Shown here: positions 1-6,210 of the stretch, in pieces
How positions within the stretch are numbered: the first letter of the stretch is position 1
Layout: every line of letters begins with the position of its first letter
Source: Candidatus Scatosoma pullistercoris
GTDB lineage: Bacteria; Bacillota; Clostridia; Christensenellales; Borkfalkiaceae
NCBI GenBank assembly: GCA_018714725.1
Contig: DVMZ01000068.1
Coordinates: 1-20,392, forward strand
Direction: 5' to 3'
DNA: 20,392 bases
Notes under the pieces: model-generated
Databases searched by the model: none
Told to the model about the DNA's origin: nothing
Seen by the model: the letters and a program-made list of their open reading frames with translations, nothing else
Translations under genes and position numbers: made by a program

Positions 1-129
1 GCGCTGGCGGTGCTGTTTGCGGCCGACGAAGCCCTGTTCCCGGAGGCGGAACGCCTGTTGGCGGGCTCTTTTGAATATTCGGATTTTCCTCCCGAACCCC
101 GGCCGCTGATTCTGGGGATCGTGGAATAG
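1..129 (+). CDS. C-terminal end of an unidentified protein (partial)
   Basis: Frame 1 is open from the window edge to a TAG at 127-129 and gives 42 residues ending RPLILGIVE. The piece is acidic and hydrophobic, with no cysteines, no transmembrane segment and no motif that I can assign. Codon choice (GCG, CTG, GGC, GAA) matches the confident genes downstream, so this is likely a genuine gene end. It is on the same strand as the next gene but separated from it by about 290 bases with a hairpin and a new promoter, so it belongs to an upstream transcription unit. Function unknown. Confidence 0.55.
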   Translation, partial: ALAVLFAADEALFPEAERLLAGSFEYSDFPPEPRPLILGIVE

Positions 130-160
130 CGCCTGTTTTCTGTTGCCGTAAGATGGCGGG

Positions 161-212
161 CGGAAAGGCGAAGAGAAAGAACCGGAAAGGCGAAGAGAAA
201 GAACCGGAAAGG
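161..212. repeat. 22-bp tandem duplication, about 2.4 copies, purine-rich
   Basis: A 22-bp unit beginning CGGAAAGGCGAAGAG occurs at 161-182 and again exactly at 183-204, followed by the first eight bases of a third copy (205-212). It lies just after the stop of the first gene and just before the 218-252 hairpin. It is probably a slippage product in a purine-rich spacer, like the purine-rich spacers elsewhere in the window. No coding role is seen. Confidence 0.8.
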
Positions 213-217
213 ATGAG

Positions 218-252
218 GCCGCTGCCGGCGTTGTCAAAACGTCGGCAGCGGC
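218..252 (+). terminator. GC-rich hairpin, possible weak terminator
   Basis: GCCGCTGCCGGCG (218-230) pairs with CGTCGGCAGCGGC (240-252) with one G-T pair and a nine-base loop. It sits 89 bases after the stop of the first gene. There is no T-run after the stem, so it is not a textbook intrinsic terminator. It could end transcription weakly or protect a 3' end. Confidence 0.4.
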
Positions 253-343
253 TTACCGGCCGATTTCGGAAATGAATGATTGGCGCAAAAAAAGTAAAAA
301 CCTGAATATTTTGTCAGGGTGGAGAATGTATATGCGTTCCCCC

Positions 344-372
344 TTGACAAATTTTGCGGAATATAGTATGAT
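344..372 (+). promoter_or_regulatory. Sigma-A promoter for the CNNM-family gene
   Basis: TTGACA (344-349) and TATGAT (367-372) are separated by exactly 17 bases, a near-perfect housekeeping promoter. Transcription would start about 379-381. This gives a leader of roughly 40 bases that holds a six-pair hairpin, GACGGG/CCCGTC (385-400), and the Shine-Dalgarno site GGAGG at 413-417. Confidence 0.85.
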
Positions 373-421
373 AAAGGGGTACACGACGGGAGGACCCGTC
401 TGAATTTCAATCGGAGGATGT

Positions 422-1696
422 ATGGACACAGTCCCTCTACTATTTGTTGCAATCATCTTTTTGGTCTTGCTTTCCGGCTTTTTCTCCTCGACGGAGACGG
501 CGTATTCCTGCGCCAACAAAATCCGCTTGCGGAACATGGCGGCGGAGGGCAGGAAGCACGGAAAAGCGGTCTGTCTTTTTGCCGAGGAAAAATACGATAA
601 ACTCGTGACGGCCATTCTCGTCGGCAACAACATCGTCAATCTGACGGCTTCGGCGCTCGGCACGGTGGTGTTCGGAAAACTCATTGCCGACGCGTCCGTC
701 GCCACGGCGGTTTCCACGGCGGTCATGACGGTGGTCGTGCTGATTTTCGGCGAGATCACGCCCAAATACCTCGCGGGCGTCTATCCGGAAAAGTTCTGCT
801 TTTTCGTCTATCCCGCCATGCAGTTCTTTTATTGGATTCTCAAGCCGCTCGAACTGATTTTCGACGGCTACAAGAAAGCGCTGTCCAAAATATTCCGGCT
901 CAAGCACGACGACGCGGTGACCGAAGCGGAGCTCCGTTCCATCGTGGACGAAGCGGAAGAGGACGGCACGCTGAAAGAGGACGAATCGGAGCTGGTGCGT
1001 TCGGCGCTGGAATTTGACGATCTGAAAGTGGAGGACATCCTCGTCCCGCGGGTGGACGTCGTGGCGGTCCGGGAGGACAGCTCGATGGAGGATATTCTGC
1101 GGGCGTTCCGGGAGAACCGGTATTCGCGGCTTCCGGTGTACCGGGAAAAGATCGACAACGTCGTGGGGCTCATTCACGAGCGGGATTTTTATAACGCTTA
1201 CCTCAAAGGGGACAAGGAAATCGGGCACGTCGTGCAGAACATCGTATTCACCACCGAATACACGCACATTTCCTCCCTTCTCAAACAGTTGCAGAAAGAG
1301 AAAATACATATGGCGGCCGTCCTGGACGAGTACGGCGGCCTGGTCGGGATCGTCACGCTGGAGGATATCCTCGAAGAACTGGTCGGGGAAATCTGGGACG
1401 AACACGACGAAGAGGCGGTGCTCTACGGCAAGATTGCCGAAGGGGAGTATTGGGTGGACGGAAAATGCGATCTCGGGGAATTTTTCGGCCTGTACGGGCT
1501 GGAAGAAGACGAGGATTGCGAATCCAACACGGTCGGCGGCTGGGTCACCGAGAAATACGGCGGGATTCCGCCGGTGGGCGAAATGATCCGTTATCGCTTC
1601 CTTGAAATCAAAGTGGTGAAGGCCGACCGCCAGAAAGTGCTGAAAGTGCTTTCCCGCAGGGCGGAACCGGAAGAGGAAGAGAAAGAAGCGGAATAA
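422..1696 (+). CDS. CNNM/CorC (hemolysin C-like) family membrane transporter with CBS pair
   Basis: A 424-residue membrane protein of the CNNM/CorC family, whose members are implicated in Mg2+ (and Co2+) efflux or homeostasis. Three modules are visible in order. An N-terminal DUF21/CNNM domain (about 1-165) has hydrophobic helices, starts MDTVPLLFVAIIFLVLLSGF and contains FSSTETAY and FGEITPK. A paired CBS domain (about 185-325) contains MVPR-like ILVPRVDV, SRLPVY, and DEYGGLVGIVTLEDILEELVG. A C-terminal CorC_HlyC domain (about 335-415) contains NTVGGWV. Length is normal for the family. ATG at 422 is preceded by GGAGG with short spacing; an ATG at 418 is in another frame. The extreme C-terminus is a run of Glu/Lys. 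The gene leads the 422-3485 block and has its own strong promoter. The exact substrate cannot be read from sequence. Confidence 0.9.
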   Translation: MDTVPLLFVAIIFLVLLSGFFSSTETAYSCANKIRLRNMAAEGRKHGKAVCLFAEEKYDKLVTAILVGNNIVNLTASALGTVVFGKLIADASVATAVSTAVMTVVVLIFGEITPKYLAGVYPEKFCFFVYPAMQFFYWILKPLELIFDGYKKALSKIFRLKHDDAVTEAELRSIVDEAEEDGTLKEDESELVRSALEFDDLKVEDILVPRVDVVAVREDSSMEDILRAFRENRYSRLPVYREKIDNVVGLIHERDFYNAYLKGDKEIGHVVQNIVFTTEYTHISSLLKQLQKEKIHMAAVLDEYGGLVGIVTLEDILEELVGEIWDEHDEEAVLYGKIAEGEYWVDGKCDLGEFFGLYGLEEDEDCESNTVGGWVTEKYGGIPPVGEMIRYRFLEIKVVKADRQKVLKVLSRRAEPEEEEKEAE

Positions 1697-1784
1697 AAAG
1701 GCCGGGCGATTTGTGCCGCGGATTTTGCGGCCGCTCGCGCCTGCATGGTCAGTCGGAAGATTTATTTCAGAGAGGTGAAAATAT

Positions 1785-2801
1785 ATGGAAACGATTTTGG
1801 TTACCGGCGGGAGCGGTTTTATCGGCTCCCACACCGTCCTGGAACTCCTCAACAAGGGTTACGGCGTGATTGTCATGGATAATCTCTGCAATTCCAGCGA
1901 AGAGAGCCTTCGCCGCGTGGAGAAGATCACGGGCAAAAAAGTGAAGTTTTATCAGACGGATATCCGCGACCGCGAGGGGACGGAAAAGATTTTCCGCGAG
2001 AATAAGATCGACGCCGTGATTCATTTCGCGGGGCTGAAAGCGGTGGGCGAAAGCTGCCATATTCCCCTTAAATATTACGAGAACAATATCGGCGGGACGG
2101 TCACTCTTCTGGAAGTGATGGAGAAATATAACGTCAAGAAAATTATTTTCTCCTCTTCGGCCACCGTTTACGGCACGCCCGAAAAACTGCCGCTCACGGA
2201 GGAGTGCCGCACGGGAGGCACCACCAATCCTTACGGCTCCACCAAGTATTACCTCGAAGGGATTCTCACCGACGTCTGGAAGGCGGATCCGTCCTGGAAC
2301 GTCATTCTCCTCCGCTATTTCAATCCGGTCGGCGCGCATGAGAGCGGCATGATCGGGGAGGACCCCAAGGGCATTCCCAACAACCTCATGCCCTACGTCG
2401 CGCAGGTGGCGTCGGGAAAACTTTCCTGCATCCAGGTGTTCGGCAACGATTACGATACGCCGGACGGAACGGGGGTGAGAGATTACATTCACGTGGTCGA
2501 TCTCGCGCTGGGGCATATTGCCGCCATCGAGAACTGCCGCGAGGCGGGCGTGCATATCTACAACCTCGGAACGGGACACGGATACAGCGTTCTCGACATG
2601 ATTCACGCCTTTGAAAAAGCGTGCGGCAAAAAATTGCCCTATAAGATCTGCCCCCGCCGGGACGGCGACATTGCGGCTTGCTATGCCTGCCCCGACAAAG
2701 CGGAAAAAGAATTGCACTGGAAGGCAAAATACGGCATCGAAGAGATGTGCGCGTCGCAGTGGAAGTGGCAGAGCGGAAACCCGAACGGCTACGAGAAGTG
2801 A
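1785..2801 (+). CDS. galE: UDP-glucose 4-epimerase
   Basis: A 338-residue short-chain dehydrogenase/reductase that interconverts UDP-glucose and UDP-galactose in the cytosol (Leloir pathway; supplies galactose for surface polysaccharide). Visible features are the NAD-binding GGSGFIG (8-14), the catalytic serine region SSSATVYG (123-130), and the catalytic Tyr/Lys pair as YGSTK (Y150, K154). NPVGAHESG and RDYIHVVDLA are also typical of GalE. Length matches bacterial GalE. ATG at 1785 follows AGAGAGGTG at a reasonable distance. It lies 88 bases after the CNNM gene with no clear terminator or promoter between, so co-transcription is plausible. Other nucleotide-sugar epimerases are less likely given the near full-length GalE pattern. 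Confidence 0.95.
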   Translation: METILVTGGSGFIGSHTVLELLNKGYGVIVMDNLCNSSEESLRRVEKITGKKVKFYQTDIRDREGTEKIFRENKIDAVIHFAGLKAVGESCHIPLKYYENNIGGTVTLLEVMEKYNVKKIIFSSSATVYGTPEKLPLTEECRTGGTTNPYGSTKYYLEGILTDVWKADPSWNVILLRYFNPVGAHESGMIGEDPKGIPNNLMPYVAQVASGKLSCIQVFGNDYDTPDGTGVRDYIHVVDLALGHIAAIENCREAGVHIYNLGTGHGYSVLDMIHAFEKACGKKLPYKICPRRDGDIAACYACPDKAEKELHWKAKYGIEEMCASQWKWQSGNPNGYEK

Positions 2802-2822
2802 GCGTTTCCGGGCTGAGGGGCT

Positions 2823-3485
2823 ATGATACAACCCGATGAAATTATCCGTTCCCGCCGCAGGACTTTGTCCGTGTCAGTGGACGTGTTCGGACGAGTGATC
2901 GTCCGGGCGCCGCTGCGTTGCGGCGAGGAGCGGATTTTTGCGTTTTTGCGGGAAAAAGAGGGGTGGATTGCCCGCCGGAAATCGGAGGCGGAAGCGTCGT
3001 CGGTCCGTTTGCCTTCCGGGAACCTCGACGGCTATGCGTTTCTGCTTCTGGGCAGAGAGTGCATCATTCGCCTTTACGGCGGCGCGAATATCCGCTTTTC
3101 GGAGGGGACGGGAGAAATTTTTTTGCCGGCGTCGGACCCGGAAAAGCGGCTGACGAACTGGCTGAAACGCAACGCAAAGCGGATTTTTTCCGGTATCGCC
3201 GCCCGGCGCGCGGCGGAAATGGGCGCGTCGTATCCCTCTTTAAGCGTCACTTCCGCCCGTACCCGCTGGGGATCCTGCTCGTATAACAACGCCCTGCATT
3301 TTTCCTTCCGGCTTCTGTACGCGCCGCCGGCAGTGATCGATTACGTCGTCGTGCACGAGCTGGCGCACACCTTTCACCGCAATCACAGCCGTCAGTTCTG
3401 GGCGACGGTGGAGCGGTTTGTGCCCGATTACCGGAAGAAAAGGGATTGGCTGAAAGAAAAGAGCATTCTCATGCAGATTTTCTGA
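2823..3485 (+). CDS. YgjP-like (DUF45/M48-type) zinc metallopeptidase
   Basis: A 220-residue protein of the YgjP/DUF45 family of small, soluble zinc metallopeptidase-like proteins. The active-site motif HELAH is at 178-182 and the third metal ligand region NHSRQFW at 187-193, so H178, H182 and H188 are the expected zinc ligands with E179 as the catalytic base. TRWGSCS (148-152 core) is another hallmark. The biological substrate of this family is not well defined. ATG at 2823 lies 21 bases after the galE stop with GAGGGG at 2815-2820, so it is probably the last gene of the block. A strong hairpin terminator follows at 3534. Confidence 0.88.
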   Translation: MIQPDEIIRSRRRTLSVSVDVFGRVIVRAPLRCGEERIFAFLREKEGWIARRKSEAEASSVRLPSGNLDGYAFLLLGRECIIRLYGGANIRFSEGTGEIFLPASDPEKRLTNWLKRNAKRIFSGIAARRAAEMGASYPSLSVTSARTRWGSCSYNNALHFSFRLLYAPPAVIDYVVVHELAHTFHRNHSRQFWATVERFVPDYRKKRDWLKEKSILMQIF

Positions 3486-3533
3486 ACGACAGAGTTTTCG
3501 CTCTTTTGACAGAAAAAATTCCAAAGTTCTGAA

Positions 3534-3576
3534 CGGCCCCGCGCCCGGAATTTTCCGGGCGCGGGGCCGTATTTTC
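3534..3576 (+). terminator. Strong intrinsic terminator after the YgjP gene
   Basis: A 17-bp perfect inverted repeat pairs 3534-3550 with 3553-3569 (core GGCCCCGCGCCCGG), followed by TATTTTCATT. The tight centre probably opens to a small AT loop. It closes the 422-3485 transcription unit. Confidence 0.9.
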
Positions 3577-3604
3577 ATTGTCTTTTCGATTCGGCCCGCG
3601 GGGG

Positions 3605-3980
3605 ATACGGGAAAGGGACAGAAAAGGGAGAGAAAAAAAGAGAAACGGAAAAAGGAAGAAGAGGGAAGAAGAGGGGAAGTTAAAGAAAAACCCGAAAGAG
3701 ACCGGGAGACGAAAGGGGAGATTCGGGAAATTCGGAAGGGAGGGAAAGAAAAAAGGACGGGAAGAAAAAAGAACAGGAACGAAAACGGATAAAAAGAAAA
3801 AGGGACAGAGAGGGAAACGGATAAAAAGAAAAAGGCGGTAGGGAGAAGGGGCGGGGCAGGGAAGCGGCGATCGGAAAAAAGGACAAACAAGCCGTCAGAA
3901 AGAGAATGCAAAAAAATACGGGAACAGGGAGAGAAAAGAAAGAGAAAAGAAAGAAAAAACGAAGAAAGGGGGCGCGGGGG
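3605..3980 (+). repeat. Long polypurine (A/G) low-complexity tract, non-coding
   Basis: About 375 bases in which the plus strand is overwhelmingly A and G, with only scattered C and T. It lies between the terminator at 3534 and the ZIP leader at about 4000. A 21-bp direct repeat (core ACGGATAAAAAGAAAAAGG) occurs at 3783-3803 and 3815-3835. Open frames across it encode only Lys/Arg/Gly/Glu runs (or Phe/Ser/Leu/Pro on the other strand) without a ribosome site, so I do not call a gene. Such mirror-like purine tracts can adopt triplex or stiff/curved DNA; any function is unproven. Confidence 0.8.
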
Positions 3981-3993
3981 TGCTGGTTTTGCA

Positions 3994-3999
3994 TATACT
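3994..3999 (+). promoter_or_regulatory. Probable -10 element for the ZIP leader (no clear -35)
   Basis: TATACT at 3994-3999 lies just downstream of the polypurine tract and about 5 bases before the structured leader. No TTGACA-like element sits 16-18 bases upstream; that position is GC-rich. TG at 3990-3991 is one base off the extended -10 position. A start near 4006 would place the first base of the RNA exactly at the base of the leader's closing helix. Confidence 0.4.
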
Positions 4000-4003
4000 G
4001 CTT

Positions 4004-4131
4004 ACAGGGACAGTGCACCCGGCTGAGCCCGGCTTCAGGGAAAAAATCGGGACGCGGTTCAAACCGGGCCGCAAGACCGTTCGGGCCGGGAGGCGGAGCC
4101 GGTGCGCTTTGTCCGACGAGACCACAAAGGA
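4004..4131 (+). ncRNA. Structured leader, probable NiCo (czcD-type) metal-sensing riboswitch
   Basis: The leader starts ACAGGGACAG and ends CTTTGTCC, which close a long helix. GGACAG (4008-4013) pairs with TTGTCC (4109-4114), GCACC (4015-4019) with GGTGC (4101-4105), and GGCT (4021-4024) with AGCC (4097-4100). Inside, CCCGGC (4028-4033) can pair with GCCGGG (4085-4090). Purine-rich joining segments (CAGGGA, CGGGACG, GGGAGGCGG) remain, as expected for the four-way-junction NiCo family. CTTTGT (4107-4112) can instead pair with ACAAAG (4124-4129), which covers the ribosome site AAAGGA (4126-4131). The two pairings are mutually exclusive, so closing the outer helix would free the ribosome site: a translational ON switch. 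The family assignment is from remembered pattern and metal-transporter context, not a covariance-model hit. Confidence 0.55.
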
Positions 4132-4143
4132 AATGTTATACCG

Positions 4144-4908
4144 ATGAATTATCTTGAAAATCTTTCGCCCGTCCTGCAGGCGTTGCTGGCGTCTCTTTTC
4201 ACCTGGCTGATGACGACGGCGGGCGCGTTCTTGATTTTTTTCACCGACCGGCCCAACCGTGGCTTTTCGGTGGTGGCGGAGAGTTCCGCGGCGGGCATCA
4301 TGCTGGCGGCCTCCTTTTTTTCTCTGCTCAATCCCGCGTTTGACTATCCCTCTTCCGTCCCGCCCGCGGTTGCGGTGACGGCGGGGTTTTGCCTGGGCGG
4401 CGGATTGGTGCTGCTCGCCGACCGGTTGCTGTCCCGCTCGGAAAGAGCGGCGAAGAGCGAGGATGCCGGTAAGCTGAAAAGCCGTCTGTTATACGCCGCG
4501 GTGACTCTCCATAACGTTCCCGAGGGCCTGGCGGTGGGCGTGGCTTTTGCCGGCGGAGGTCCGCTGGCGGCGGCGATGCTGGCGTTCGGAATCGGGATTC
4601 AGAATCTGCCCGAAGGGCTCTGCGTGGCCTGTCCGCTCCGCGCGCGGGGCATGAGCCGGAAAAAGAGCTTTCTGCTCTCCTCCCTCTCCGGCGCCGTGGA
4701 AATCCCTTCGGCCGTGATCGGAGCGGTCGCGGCTACGTTTGTCGGCAGCCTGATGCCCTGGGCGCTGAGTTTTGCGGCGGGCGCCATGATTGCCGTTTCC
4801 GCTTCGGAACTCATCCCCGGCAGTTTCACCGAACATAAATCTCTTGCTTTCGTCGGCCTGATCGCCGGTTTTGCGCTGATGATGTTTCTCGACGTCGCGC
4901 TGGGCTGA
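4144..4908 (+). CDS. ZIP family divalent metal transporter
   Basis: A 254-residue inner-membrane protein of the ZIP (ZupT/GufA-like) family that moves divalent metals such as Zn, Mn, Fe, Co or Ni. About eight hydrophobic segments are visible. The metal-site helices carry HNVPEGLAVGV (transmembrane helix 4) and QNLPEGLCV (helix 5). The second has Gln where many relatives have His, so the binuclear site may be altered. ATG at 4144 is chosen over an in-frame GTG at 4102, because 4102 lies inside the leader's closing helix and has no ribosome site. AAAGGA at 4126-4131 gives a somewhat long 12-base spacing to 4144. The gene appears monocistronic, controlled by the leader and followed by a terminator. 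ZIPs are usually importers, but a metal-activated leader would fit export or detoxification; direction is unresolved. Confidence 0.88.
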   Translation: MNYLENLSPVLQALLASLFTWLMTTAGAFLIFFTDRPNRGFSVVAESSAAGIMLAASFFSLLNPAFDYPSSVPPAVAVTAGFCLGGGLVLLADRLLSRSERAAKSEDAGKLKSRLLYAAVTLHNVPEGLAVGVAFAGGGPLAAAMLAFGIGIQNLPEGLCVACPLRARGMSRKKSFLLSSLSGAVEIPSAVIGAVAATFVGSLMPWALSFAAGAMIAVSASELIPGSFTEHKSLAFVGLIAGFALMMFLDVALG

Positions 4909-4946
4909 CGGGACGGCAAAAAAGGAGCAAAGAGGGAAAAAGAAGG

Positions 4947-5005
4947 AAAAGAGAGACCGAAAACGGGAAAGAACGCTTTCCGTCTCTCTTTTGTTTGCCT
5001 TTTTC
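4947..5005 (+). terminator. Intrinsic terminator after the ZIP gene
   Basis: AAAAGAGAGAC (4947-4957) pairs perfectly with GTCTCTCTTTT (4982-4992). An inner stem, CGGGAAAG/CTTTCCG, lies at 4964-4982 (one bulge). T-rich sequence runs on to about 5004. The T-run overlaps the -35 region of the dut promoter. Confidence 0.8.
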
Positions 5006-5023
5006 CGGCGTTTCTGTTATAAT
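4995..5023 (+). promoter_or_regulatory. Sigma-A promoter for the dut operon
   Basis: TTGCCT (4995-5000) and a perfect TATAAT (5018-5023) are 17 bases apart. Transcription would begin about 5030, giving a leader of about 30 bases before dut. The -35 lies within the T-rich tail of the preceding terminator. Confidence 0.75.
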
Positions 5024-5059
5024 GAATACAATGACAAAAGCAAACTGGGAGGGACGACG

Positions 5060-5500
5060 ATGTCCGCCATATCGGTGAAAAAATTGGAAGAAAGGGCGGT
5101 GTTGCCCTCTTACGGCTCCGCCAGTGCGGCGGGAGCGGATCTGTACGCGCTGACGGACGGAGAGGTGACTTTCCGTCCGGGCGAAACGAAATTCGTGCAT
5201 ACGGGAATCGCGCTGGAGATTCCGGAAGGGTATGTGGGGCTTGTTTATGCGAGGAGCAGCCTGGCGTGCAAACGCGGGCTTGCGCCCGCGAACAAAGTGG
5301 GCGTGATCGATTCCGATTACCGCGGGGAGATCATGGTGGCCCTGCACAACCATTCGGGCGAAGTGCAGAAAGTTTCGGACGGGGAGCGCATCGCGCAGCT
5401 GGTGGTGGCGCCCTATCTCCGCGCCGAATTCCGCGAGGCGGACAAGCTCACGGACACCGAACGCGGCGAAGGCGGTTTCGGAAGCACCGGGAAGTTCTGA
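5060..5500 (+). CDS. dut: dUTP diphosphatase (dUTPase)
   Basis: A 146-residue trimeric-type dUTPase that hydrolyses dUTP to dUMP and pyrophosphate, keeping uracil out of DNA and feeding thymidylate synthesis. All five conserved motifs are visible: AGADLYAL (24-31), ARSSLA (64-69), GVIDSDYRGEI (81-91, with the catalytic Asp), RIAQLVV (110-116) and RGEGGFGSTG (135-144, the flexible C-terminal arm). Length is typical. ATG at 5060 has GGGAGGG at 5047-5053 as its ribosome site; the frame is open further upstream but lacks a better start. It is the first gene of a four-gene run, dut-trmB-Fe-ADH-HAD. Confidence 0.97.
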   Translation: MSAISVKKLEERAVLPSYGSASAAGADLYALTDGEVTFRPGETKFVHTGIALEIPEGYVGLVYARSSLACKRGLAPANKVGVIDSDYRGEIMVALHNHSGEVQKVSDGERIAQLVVAPYLRAEFREADKLTDTERGEGGFGSTGKF

Positions 5501-5511
5501 GGAGGAAGCAC

Positions 5512-6210
5512 ATGTCTGTCAGGATGCGCAAAAAGCGCAATTTTGAATCCCGCATGGAGGCGTGCGGGGAATTTTTGCTTGCGCGGGGCGCGGGCGGGAT
5601 ACTCAACATGAAAGAGGCGGCGGCTTCCTACCGCGCGCTGATCGATTTTGCGGCGGCCTTCGGCAACGACCGCCCCGTGGAGCTGGAAATCGGCTGCGGG
5701 AAAGGCGGGTTTGTCTGCGCGCTGGCCGAACGCAATCCGGACGTCAACTACCTGGCGCTGGAAAAGATGAGCAACGTCATTCTCACCCCCATGGAAGAGG
5801 TGAAGGCGAGGGGGATTTCCAATATCCGCTTTCTGAACATCCGCGCGGAGTGCCTGCCCTGCTACATTCCGGAAGGCTCCCTGCAAAAAATTTATCTGAA
5901 TTTTTCCACGCCGCTCCCTAAGCTCGGCTATGCCACGCAACGGCTGACCCACCGGAATTTTCTCCGCATGTACGAAAAACTGCTGACGCCGGGCGGGTAC
6001 ATTCTGCAAAAGACGGACAACCGCGACTTTTTCGAGTTTTCGCTGGCGGAATATGCCGCCTGCGGCTTTGCGGTGGAGGAAGCGGAATACGACCTGCATA
6101 AAAACGGCAATCCGGAGGACAACATCGTCACCGAGTATGAAAGTCGTTTTGCGGAGAAAGGGCTGCCCATTTACCGGGCAAAAGTGAGAGTGGGAGGAGA
6201 AAAGTCGTGA
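5512..6210 (+). CDS. trmB: tRNA (guanine-N7)-methyltransferase-like protein, variant core motif
   Basis: A 232-residue class I SAM-dependent methyltransferase of the TrmB family, which methylates G46 of tRNA to m7G. SAM-binding ELEIGCGKGGFV is at 57-68, followed by NPDVNYLALE (75-84), the KTDN motif (167-170), and EYESRF and GLPIYRA near the end, all as in Firmicutes TrmB. The family's signature FSDPWPKKRHxKRRLT, however, reads FSTPLPKLGYATQRLT here (131-146): the Asp and Trp of DPWP are lost and the basic segment is nearly gone. Activity or tRNA choice may therefore differ. ATG at 5512 has GGAGGA at 5501-5506; the stop overlaps the next gene's GTG. Confidence 0.85.
   Translation: MSVRMRKKRNFESRMEACGEFLLARGAGGILNMKEAAASYRALIDFAAAFGNDRPVELEIGCGKGGFVCALAERNPDVNYLALEKMSNVILTPMEEVKARGISNIRFLNIRAECLPCYIPEGSLQKIYLNFSTPLPKLGYATQRLTHRNFLRMYEKLLTPGGYILQKTDNRDFFEFSLAEYAACGFAVEEAEYDLHKNGNPEDNIVTEYESRFAEKGLPIYRAKVRVGGEKS

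Noticed and set aside
218..252. Firm intrinsic terminator after the first gene
   Set aside because: The stem is good but no T-run follows; kept only as a low-confidence hairpin.
440..1855. Long minus-strand frame across the CNNM gene and the start of galE
   Set aside because: Low-complexity His/Arg/Phe composition expected from the reverse of a GC-rich gene; it crosses two confident genes.
3578..3841. Small Lys/Arg/Gly protein in the polypurine tract
   Set aside because: Composition follows directly from A/G-only DNA; no ribosome site, no family.
4045..4072. T-arm-like GGTTCAAACC suggesting a tRNA
   Set aside because: No acceptor, D or anticodon arms can be built around it; it lies inside the structured ZIP leader.
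4102..4143. Upstream GTG start extending the ZIP protein by 14 residues
   Set aside because: The GTG sits in the leader's closing helix and has no ribosome site; the extension is basic and not membrane-like.
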